A stretch of DNA of 5,251 nt from Pseudomonadota bacterium. GTDB taxonomy: Bacteria; Pseudomonadota; Alphaproteobacteria; Rhizobiales; Segnochrobactraceae. Positions 1 through 5,251 of this stretch are shown piece after piece (the first letter of the stretch is position 1; each line of letters starts with the position of its first letter). The stretch covers positions 1-5,251 of the forward strand of contig JAEZMP010000011.1 in NCBI GenBank assembly GCA_023442215.1, read 5' to 3'. The position numbers were made by a program, and so were the translations under genes. Below the pieces are notes generated by a model, which was given only the letters and a program-made list of their open reading frames with translations, ran no database searches and was not told where the DNA came from.

Positions 1-1
1 C

Positions 2-1021
<1,020 letters not shown>

Positions 1022-1033
1022 TCCTATGAAAAT

Positions 1034-1057
1034 GCCGCCGCCGGCAACGGCGGCGGC
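1034..1057 (+). terminator. GC-rich 3' hairpin with GCAA tetraloop after glpV
   Basis: Perfect 10-bp inverted repeat, GCCGCCGCCG (1034-1043) and CGGCGGCGGC (1048-1057), closing a GCAA loop, which is a GNRA-type tetraloop. It begins 13 nt after the glpV stop. No T-tract follows (CCCCTGAGG). It may therefore be an mRNA 3'-end stabiliser, or one part of a compound terminator with the next hairpin, rather than a classical intrinsic terminator. Confidence 0.6.
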
Positions 1058-1063
1058 CCCTGA

Positions 1064-1120
1064 GGCGCACGGGCGCGCGAGGCCACGCCCTCCCGGCACC
1101 GCGCGTTCGTGCGCCCTTTT
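1064..1120 (+). terminator. Probable intrinsic terminator, long stem followed by T4
   Basis: The arm 1064-1079 (GGCGCACGGGCGCGCG) pairs with 1100-1115 (CGCGCGTTCGTGCGCC). All 16 positions pair, two of them as G-U wobbles, around a 20-nt loop. CTTTT (1116-1120) follows directly. This is the best terminator candidate in the window and would end the ABC transporter operon. It overlaps the upstream GTG at 1109, which argues against that codon being a translation start. Confidence 0.65.
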
Positions 1121-1128
1121 CCTGCCCC

Positions 1129-1144
1129 CGTGACCGTTGTCACG
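1129..1144. promoter_or_regulatory. CRP/FNR-like palindromic operator upstream of the ThDP enzyme gene
   Basis: CGTGACCGTTGTCACG is a perfect inverted repeat with 6-bp arms and a 4-nt centre. It contains GTGA-N6-TCAC, the core of CRP/FNR-superfamily sites (E. coli CRP consensus TGTGA-N6-TCACA). It ends 36 nt before the ATG at 1181, just after the terminator, so it is well placed to control the next gene. No convincing -35/-10 pair was found beside it. The regulator is unknown, and other dimeric regulators could use the same palindrome. Confidence 0.4.
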
Positions 1145-1153
1145 CCCCTGAAC

Positions 1154-1168
1154 GCCGGCGGAGCCGGC
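1154..1168 (+). promoter_or_regulatory. Small leader hairpin directly abutting the Shine-Dalgarno
   Basis: GCCGGC (1154-1159) and GCCGGC (1163-1168) are self-complementary and can form a 6-bp stem around a GGA loop. The next base starts the GGAG ribosome binding site (1170-1173). The hairpin could modulate ribosome access. It could equally be chance in GC-rich DNA, as GCCGGC is a common palindrome here. Confidence 0.25.
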
Positions 1169-1169
1169 T

Positions 1170-1173
1170 GGAG
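1170..1173 (+). promoter_or_regulatory. Ribosome binding site that sets the ThDP enzyme start
   Basis: GGAG lies 7 nt before the ATG at 1181, an ideal spacing. It favours that ATG over the in-frame GTG at 1109. The GTG has no comparable site and lies inside the terminator stem, and the 24 residues it would add look unlike the family's N-terminus. Confidence 0.75.
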
Positions 1174-1180
1174 ACGAGAA

Positions 1181-3034
1181 ATGCCCCACGTTGGAGATCT
1201 GCTCGCCGAGATGCTGGTGCGCTACGGCGTCGAATACGTCTTCGGGATGCCCGGCGGGCAGACCACCGCGCTGCACGACGGCATCGCCCACCGCTCGCCG
1301 AAGATCAAGCACGTCCTGGTGCGCGACGAGCGCAGCGCGCCCTACGCCGCCGACGCCTATGCGCGGCTGACCGGCAAGCCGGGCATCTGCGACGTCACCG
1401 TCGGCCCCGGCACCACGAAGCTGCCGGACGGGCTGGTTGAAGCGCTGAATGCCTCGATCCCGATGATCGCGCTCGTCGGCGAACTGCCGCTGGACTGGAC
1501 CTCGCTGCGCGCCAAGGGTGTCGCCTCGCAGGGCATGGACCAGCAGGCGTTCCTCGCGCCGATCACCAAGGCGACGTTCATGGTGCCGAGCGTCGCGGCC
1601 CTGCCCGACCTCGTACGCGCGGCGTTCCGCATCGCGACCGCGCCGCGGCCGGGGCCGGTGGCGCTGATCATTCCCCACGACGTGATGGACGCGGAGTGGG
1701 ACGGCGACGACGCCATCCTGACCGACGACCGCGCGATCCGCATTCCCTCGCTGCGCTACCGCCCGGCGGACGAAGAACTCGACGCGGCCGCCCGCCTGAT
1801 CCGCGCCGCCGAGCGGCCGATGATCGTCGCCGGCGGCGGCGTCCACGGGTCGGATGCCGCCGAGGCCGTCACCGCGCTGACGGACCGCATCCGCCCGCTC
1901 GTCGTCACCAGCCTCTCCGGCAAGGGCTCGGTGCCGGAGGACCGCGACTACGTGGCCGGCGTGCTCAATCCGCTCGGATCGGCGGCCGCGATCGAACTCG
2001 CCAAGGAAGCCGACCTCGTGGTGTGGCTCGGCTCCAAGGCGAGCCAGAACACAGCGATGAACTGGACGCTGCCGACGGCCACCCAGGCCACCATCACGAT
2101 CGATTCCGATCCGCTGGAACACGGCCGCACCTTCCGCCCGACGGTGGCGCTCTGCGGCGACATCCGCCTGACGGTCGAGGCGCTGGCGGAGCGGCTTGCC
2201 GCCCTCAAGCCGCGCGCGGCCTGGCTCGAGCGCGTCCACGCGGTGAAGGCCACGAACGACGCCCGCATCGCCGCCGAGATCGCGAGCGACCAGGAGCCGA
2301 TCCTGCCGCAGCGGGTGATGGCCGGCGTGGCGAAGCGGATGACCGACGCCGACGTGGTGATCTCGGACGCCTCGTGGTCGGCCGGCTGGATCGCGTCCTA
2401 CATTCCGGCGCGGGTTCCCGGCCGCCGCTTCCTCTATGCCCGCGGACAGGGCGGCCTCGGCTACGCCATTCCGGCCGCGCTCGGCGCCGGCGTGCTGCAG
2501 CGGGACAAGGGCGCCCGCGTCATCACGGTTTCCGGCGACGGCGGCCATTCCTACGCCATCGGCGAGGCAGCGAGCCTTGCCCAGCAGGGGCTGCCGGTCG
2601 TCAATATCGTGCTCAACAACGGCACGCTCGGCTGGCTGCAGATGTGGCAGGAGCTGTTCTTCACCAACCTGCGCCAGTCGGTGGACCTGTCGTTCAACGG
2701 CAAGCCGGACTATGCCGCCGCCGCCAACGCCATGGGCCTGAAGGGCATTCAGGTGCGCCATCCCTCGCAGATCGATGACGCGCTGGACGAGGCGTTCGCC
2801 TATGACGGCCCGTCGGTGGTGGAGGTGCTGATCGACCCGCGGGCAACGCCGATCCATTCGTTCCGCAGGCGCCTCGCGGAGCCCGCGCGCAAGCCGGTAC
2901 GCCCCGGCACGGTCTACGAGCTGCGGGCCTGGAAGATCTCCCCGGATCTTCCCGCACCGGGCGCCGAGGCCGCGCCCGCCAAACCCGCCGGCAAACCGGC
3001 CAAGGCCCCGCGCCAGCCCGCGCCCGTGAAGTGA
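1181..3034 (+). CDS. Thiamine-diphosphate-dependent enzyme, acetolactate synthase-like (substrate unknown)
   Basis: 617-residue cytosolic ThDP enzyme with the three-domain acetolactate synthase/pyruvate decarboxylase layout. The N-terminal pyrimidine-binding domain (about 4-170) has VFGMPGGQ, the expected catalytic glutamate E50 in RDERSA, then AADAYARLTGKPG and VGPGTTK. The central domain (about 195-340) includes TSLSGKGSVPEDRDY and TIDSDPLEHGRTF. The C-terminal diphosphate-binding domain (about 385-560) has GDGG starting at 452 and LNN ending at 480, the ThDP/metal signature, followed by WLQMWQELFF, which is reminiscent of acetolactate synthase. E50 separates it from glyoxylate carboligase, which lacks that Glu. 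The ALS FAD-contact motif (GARFDDR-like) is replaced by GSKASQNTAMNW (284-295). No ilvH-type regulatory subunit gene follows, so housekeeping acetolactate synthesis is unlikely. Residues 587-617 form an Ala/Pro/Lys-rich tail. The family is firm; the reaction (a 2-oxoacid decarboxylase, carboligase or lyase activity) cannot be specified. It is flanked by hairpins and probably transcribed separately from the glp genes. Confidence 0.88.
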   Translation: MPHVGDLLAEMLVRYGVEYVFGMPGGQTTALHDGIAHRSPKIKHVLVRDERSAPYAADAYARLTGKPGICDVTVGPGTTKLPDGLVEALNASIPMIALVGELPLDWTSLRAKGVASQGMDQQAFLAPITKATFMVPSVAALPDLVRAAFRIATAPRPGPVALIIPHDVMDAEWDGDDAILTDDRAIRIPSLRYRPADEELDAAARLIRAAERPMIVAGGGVHGSDAAEAVTALTDRIRPLVVTSLSGKGSVPEDRDYVAGVLNPLGSAAAIELAKEADLVVWLGSKASQNTAMNWTLPTATQATITIDSDPLEHGRTFRPTVALCGDIRLTVEALAERLAALKPRAAWLERVHAVKATNDARIAAEIASDQEPILPQRVMAGVAKRMTDADVVISDASWSAGWIASYIPARVPGRRFLYARGQGGLGYAIPAALGAGVLQRDKGARVITVSGDGGHSYAIGEAASLAQQGLPVVNIVLNNGTLGWLQMWQELFFTNLRQSVDLSFNGKPDYAAAANAMGLKGIQVRHPSQIDDALDEAFAYDGPSVVEVLIDPRATPIHSFRRRLAEPARKPVRPGTVYELRAWKISPDLPAPGAEAAPAKPAGKPAKAPRQPAPVK

Positions 3035-3040
3035 AGGAAC

Positions 3041-3075
3041 CCCGGCCCCGCGGCCACCCGGAGCGCGGGGCCGGG
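3041..3075 (+). terminator. Strong hairpin after the ThDP enzyme gene
   Basis: CCCGGCCCCGCG (3041-3052) pairs perfectly over 12 bp with CGCGGGGCCGGG (3064-3075), leaving an 11-nt loop. It starts 7 nt after the stop codon. There is no T-tract (CGCTCGC follows). The position and stem strength fit a terminator or 3'-end protective hairpin of a GC-rich genome, but termination efficiency is uncertain. Confidence 0.55.
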
Positions 3076-3110
3076 CGCTCGCAGGCAGCGACGGCGGAGC
3101 GAGGCTTCTG

Positions 3111-3146
3111 GCGAGACATGCCGCGTTCGGCAGCCGCTGCGAGACA
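3111..3146. repeat. Direct repeat GCGAGACA flanking a small dyad
   Basis: GCGAGACA occurs at 3111-3118 and 3139-3146, 28 bp apart start to start (nearly three helical turns). Between them, immediately after the first copy, lies the inverted repeat TGCCG-cgtt-CGGCA (3119-3132). The arrangement could be a regulator binding region. The repeats are short, so chance is possible. Confidence 0.3.
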
Positions 3147-3168
3147 AGGATTGCCCAGCCCCCGCTCC

Positions 3169-3187
3169 CGCCCGCAACTTGCGGGCG
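3169..3187. promoter_or_regulatory. Perfect 19-bp palindrome upstream of glpK
   Basis: CGCCCGCAA-C-TTGCGGGCG is a perfect inverted repeat with 9-bp arms around a single central base. The 1-nt centre suits a protein-binding operator better than an RNA hairpin, although a stem with a slightly opened loop could also form. It lies directly upstream of the only weak promoter-like sequence seen (3189-3219) and 158 bp before the glpK ATG. Confidence 0.4.
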
Positions 3188-3188
3188 C

Positions 3189-3219
3189 TCGACAGGATAC
3201 GGGCTTTTGCTGGTAGGGT
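3189..3219 (+). promoter_or_regulatory. Weak candidate sigma-70-type promoter for glpK
   Basis: TCGACA (3189-3194) matches the -35 consensus TTGACA at 5 of 6 positions. TAGGGT (3214-3219) keeps the first T, the A and the final T of the -10 box. The 19-nt spacer is longer than the usual 17. This is the best match I found by eye in the region, but it is weak. It would give a leader of roughly 120 nt. Confidence 0.18.
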
Positions 3220-3243
3220 GCGCGGCCGAAGAGATCGTCGATC

Positions 3244-3259
3244 CTGGAGCCGGTTCCAG
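3244..3259. promoter_or_regulatory. Imperfect 16-bp palindrome upstream of glpK
   Basis: CTGGAGCCGGTTCCAG is symmetric except for one base pair (G at position 6 against T at position 11), so 14 of 16 bases obey the dyad. It lies 86 nt before the glpK ATG and downstream of the candidate promoter, where a repressor could act. It could alternatively form a leader hairpin. No regulator can be assigned. Confidence 0.27.
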
Positions 3260-3345
3260 CTGGCCTGGAGCGCTTCGGGCACGAGCGACGAAGAGACAAG
3301 AACAACAACGAGACGCCTCAGGCGGACGCACCTCGGACGGAAACC

Positions 3346-4839
3346 ATGGGCCGCTTCATTCTCGCCATCGACCAGGGCACGACCTCTTCGCGGGCCCTTC
3401 TGTTCCGCGACGACCTGACGGTCGCGGCTTCGGCCCAGGAGGAACTGCCGCAGCACTATCCCGCCTCCGGTTTCGTGGAGCAGGAGGCCGAGGACATCTG
3501 GCGCACGACGCTCGCGACCTGCAGGGCCGCCATGGCCAATGCCGGTGCGACGGCGGCCGACATAGTCGCCATCGGCATCGCCAACCAGCGCGAGACGACG
3601 CTGGTGTGGGACCGGGAAACCGGCGAGGCCATCCACCGCGCGATCGTGTGGCAGGACCGGCGCACGGCGCCGCTGTGCGCGCGGCTGGAGGAGGAAGGCC
3701 ACGGCCCGCTGGTGCAAGCGCGCACCGGTTTGCGGCTCGACGCCTATTTCTCGGCACCGAAGCTGCGCTGGCTGCTCGACAACGTGCCCGGCGCACAGGA
3801 ACGGGCCGAGCGCGGCGAACTCGCCTTCGGCACGATCGATACCTTCCTGCTCTATCGCCTCACCGGGGGCCGCGTACACGCGACGGACGCGACCAACGCC
3901 GCACGGACCATGCTGTTCGACATCCACACCGGGGCCTGGGACGACGATCTGCTGCGGCTGTTCGGCATTCCGCGCTCGATGCTGCCGGACGTGCGCGACA
4001 GCGCCGCTGCATTCGGCAAGACGGACAGGGACCTGCTCGGCGGCGAGATCGCGGTGTGCGGTATCGCCGGCGACCAGCAGGCGGCCGTCGTCGGGCAGGC
4101 CTGCTTCGAGCCGGGCATGCTGAAATCGACCTACGGCACGGGCTGCTTCGCGCTGCTCAACACCGGGACGGTGCCGGTGACGTCGCGGCACCGGCTGCTG
4201 ACGACCATCGCCTACCAGCTCGACGGCAAGCGCACCTATGCGCTGGAAGGCTCGATCTTCGTGGCCGGCGCCGCCGTGCAATGGCTGCGCGACGGGCTCG
4301 GCGTCATCACCTCCGCGCGGGAGGCGAGCGAGATCGCGGCGAAGGCCGATCCGGCCCAGGACGTGATGCTGGTGCCGGCGTTCGTCGGCCTCGGCGCGCC
4401 GCACTGGAACCCGGACGTGCGCGGGGCGCTGTTCGGGCTGACGCGCGCGACCGGCCCGGCGGAACTCGCCCGCGCCGCGCTCGAAAGCGTGTGCTTCCAG
4501 ACCGTCGACCTGCTGGAGGCGATGCACGCCGACTGGGCCGGGCGGGACGGCTCGTCCGACACCATCCTCAGGGTCGACGGCGGCATGTCGGCCTCCGACT
4601 ACACCATGCAGCGCCTCGCGGATCTGCTGGGCGCGGCGGTGGACCGGCCCGTGCTGATGGAGACGACGGCGCTCGGCGCCGCCTATCTCGCCGGGCTCGC
4701 GAGCGGCTTCTATCCGCAGCCCGCCGAGTTCGCCGCCGGATGGCACCGCGAACGCCGCTTCCTGCCGGAGATGGACGCGGGCGCACGCACGCGCCGCATT
4801 GCGGCGTGGCGCGACGCCGTCTCGCGGCTGACGCAGTAG
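3346..4839 (+). CDS. glpK: Glycerol kinase
   Basis: 497-residue cytosolic FGGY-family kinase that phosphorylates glycerol with ATP to sn-glycerol 3-phosphate, trapping imported glycerol for GlpD or lipid synthesis. It is near the family length (E. coli 502). Seen in order: the N-terminal phosphate-binding motif DQGTTSSR (9-16), GIANQRETT with glycerol-contact R82/E83, IVWQDRRT (100-107), Y134 in LDAYFSAPKL, GIAGDQQAA with the expected catalytic base D243, STYGTGCF, PAFVGLGAPHW, and the C-terminal FGGY signature region around DGGM (411-414) with ETTALGAAYLAG. The ATG at 3346 is preceded by GGACGG (3335-3340), a moderate Shine-Dalgarno. The loop that forms the fructose-1,6-bisphosphate site in E. 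coli (GGKGGTRI type) is absent; here the stretch before GIAGDQ is KTDRDLLGGEIAV. The His phosphorylated by the PTS in Firmicutes enzymes is also not seen there, so neither control is expected. The GlpV-like transporter gene upstream supports the glycerol role. Other FGGY kinases (xylulose, gluconate) are unlikely given NQRETT and GIAGDQQA. Confidence 0.97.
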   Translation: MGRFILAIDQGTTSSRALLFRDDLTVAASAQEELPQHYPASGFVEQEAEDIWRTTLATCRAAMANAGATAADIVAIGIANQRETTLVWDRETGEAIHRAIVWQDRRTAPLCARLEEEGHGPLVQARTGLRLDAYFSAPKLRWLLDNVPGAQERAERGELAFGTIDTFLLYRLTGGRVHATDATNAARTMLFDIHTGAWDDDLLRLFGIPRSMLPDVRDSAAAFGKTDRDLLGGEIAVCGIAGDQQAAVVGQACFEPGMLKSTYGTGCFALLNTGTVPVTSRHRLLTTIAYQLDGKRTYALEGSIFVAGAAVQWLRDGLGVITSAREASEIAAKADPAQDVMLVPAFVGLGAPHWNPDVRGALFGLTRATGPAELARAALESVCFQTVDLLEAMHADWAGRDGSSDTILRVDGGMSASDYTMQRLADLLGAAVDRPVLMETTALGAAYLAGLASGFYPQPAEFAAGWHRERRFLPEMDAGARTRRIAAWRDAVSRLTQ

Positions 4840-4871
4840 GGCGCGGCGAGCTTCAAGCGATCCCGGTCACG

Positions 4872-4897
4872 TCCCGCCCGGCCCCGGCCGGACGGGA
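4872..4897. terminator. Hairpin in the convergent spacer between glpK and the SDR gene
   Basis: TCCCGCCCGGCC (4872-4883) and GGCCGGACGGGA (4886-4897) are complementary at 11 of 12 positions, with one C-A mismatch; the innermost pairs must open to make a loop. It lies between two genes that face each other and is symmetric, so it could serve both as a bidirectional terminator. Neither strand has a following T-tract, which lowers certainty. Confidence 0.5.
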
Positions 4898-4913
4898 GCG
4901 CCGACGACCGGTG

Positions 4914-5251
4914 TCAGGCGACGGTCGCCATTTCCTGAAGCGCCATCAGCGATTCCGGCTGAACCTGCCCGCCGTCGATGACGAGAGACTGGCCGGTGAC
5001 GTAGGCCGCTTCCTCCGAAGCGAAGAACAGCGCGCCATTGGCGATATCCTCGACGGTGCCGAGCCGCTTCAGCGGCACCGAGCCTTCCATCTGCGCGAGA
5101 TAGCCGGGTCCGAGCGCATCGAGCCCCTCGGTGTAGATGTTGCCGGGCATCACCGCGTTGATGGTGATCTGCCACGGCGCAAGCTCGATGCAGGCGGTGC
5201 GGATGAAGCCGAGCTGGCCGGCCTTGGAGGCGCCGTAGTGCGACCAGCCGG
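4914..5251 (-). CDS. Short-chain dehydrogenase/reductase, FabG-like, 5' partial
   Basis: C-terminal 111 residues of a classical SDR, an NAD(P)(H)-dependent oxidoreductase in the cytosol. The frame is open to the right edge of the window, so the Rossmann TGxxxGxG motif and the start codon are outside. Seen: the active-site YxxxK motif (YGASK, in GWSHYGASKAGQLGF), IELAPWQITINAVMPGNIYTEGLDALG with the N-A-V-x-P-G segment that follows the catalytic region, then PLKRLGTVEDIANGALFFAS and the family's C-terminal signature VTGQSLVIDGGQ. The tail PESLMALQEMATVA ends at the TGA (plus-strand TCA, 4914-4916). The in-frame GTG/ATG codons near 5148-5153 are internal, because the catalytic motif lies upstream of them. 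It is convergent with glpK and thus in another transcription unit. The substrate is unknown: many such genes are labelled 3-oxoacyl-ACP reductase, but the C-terminal half cannot decide between fatty-acid, sugar or polyol substrates. Confidence 0.92.
   Translation of the reverse strand, partial: GWSHYGASKAGQLGFIRTACIELAPWQITINAVMPGNIYTEGLDALGPGYLAQMEGSVPLKRLGTVEDIANGALFFASEEAAYVTGQSLVIDGGQVQPESLMALQEMATVA

Larger units (their letters stand above)
3035..3345 (+). other. Gene-free region upstream of glpK with hairpin, short repeats and dyads
   Basis: The 311 nt between the ThDP gene stop and the glpK ATG hold no credible gene: short open frames here have no ribosome binding site or protein-like composition. 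Visible elements are a strong hairpin right after the upstream stop (3041-3075), a pair of GCGAGACA direct repeats (3111-3118, 3139-3146), and dyads at 3119-3132, 3169-3187 and 3244-3259. An A-rich, probably unstructured stretch (3290-3311) lies before glpK. The length and structure suggest that glpK has its own promoter and regulation. Confidence 0.6.

Noticed and set aside
1109..1180. Upstream GTG start adding 24 residues to the ThDP enzyme
   Set aside because: The GTG lies within the right arm of a terminator hairpin and lacks a ribosome binding site. The ATG at 1181 has GGAG at ideal spacing and gives the usual family N-terminus.
1696..2778. 360-codon plus-strand frame inside the ThDP gene
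   Set aside because: The Arg/Pro/Gly-rich composition shows it is a frame-shifted reading of the ThDP enzyme, whose own frame carries the expected motifs throughout.
2906..2938. YELRAWKI near the C-terminus of the ThDP enzyme, reminiscent of the N-terminus of NIPSNAP-type proteins (YELRTY)
   Set aside because: Only a few residues match and no ferredoxin-like domain follows, just a low-complexity tail. This is not enough to call a fusion.
3031..3418. Short plus-strand open frames (61 and 79 codons) between the ThDP gene and glpK
   Set aside because: They are Arg-rich with no ribosome binding site or homology I recognise. They overlap hairpins, and one runs into glpK out of frame.
2914..4746. 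Very long open frame (610 codons) on the minus strand, antisense to glpK and the ThDP gene end
   Set aside because: It is rich in Arg, Gly, Ala and Pro with no recognisable domain, and it runs antisense to a clear glycerol kinase. Long antisense frames are expected in high-GC DNA with few stop codons.
4867..5175. 102-codon minus-strand frame overlapping the SDR
   Set aside because: It is a shifted reading of the SDR gene. The real frame contains YGASK, the MPGN segment and VIDGGQ, and stops at 4914.

Overview
The window is high-GC DNA with strongly G/C-biased third codon positions. Its gene content matches an alphaproteobacterium, most likely Hyphomicrobiales (Rhizobiales). The main clue is a glycerol-type ABC transporter binding protein (GlpV-like) close to a glycerol kinase, an arrangement known from the rhizobial glpDSTPQUV/glpK region. 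The genus cannot be named from this sequence, and no mobile element, phage, tRNA, rRNA or CRISPR signal is visible.

Layout: (1) 2-1021 (+) is the 3' part of a periplasmic solute-binding protein gene whose start lies left of the window. (2) 1022-1180 holds two consecutive hairpins, the second followed by four T's. After them come a CRP/FNR-like palindrome, a small hairpin and a clear Shine-Dalgarno sequence. (3) 1181-3034 (+) encodes a 617-residue thiamine-diphosphate (ThDP) enzyme of the acetolactate-synthase-like superfamily, substrate unknown. (4) 3035-3345 is a gene-free leader with a strong hairpin just after the stop codon and several dyads and short repeats upstream of glpK. (5) 3346-4839 (+) is a complete glycerol kinase gene. 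(6) 4840-4913 is a short convergent spacer with a GC-rich hairpin. (7) 4914-5251 (-) is the C-terminal part of a short-chain dehydrogenase/reductase (SDR) whose start lies right of the window.

How the genes may work together: the binding protein would capture glycerol (or a related polyol) in the periplasm for import, and GlpK would trap it as sn-glycerol 3-phosphate. The ThDP enzyme sits physically inside this pair but is bounded by terminator-like hairpins and has its own operator-like site. It is therefore probably a separate transcription unit, and a direct role in glycerol metabolism is only a hypothesis. The SDR is convergent and probably unrelated to the glp genes. The ordinary reading is a glycerol locus with an interposed, poorly characterised ThDP enzyme. 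The least explained parts are that enzyme's substrate and the two regulatory-looking intergenic regions.
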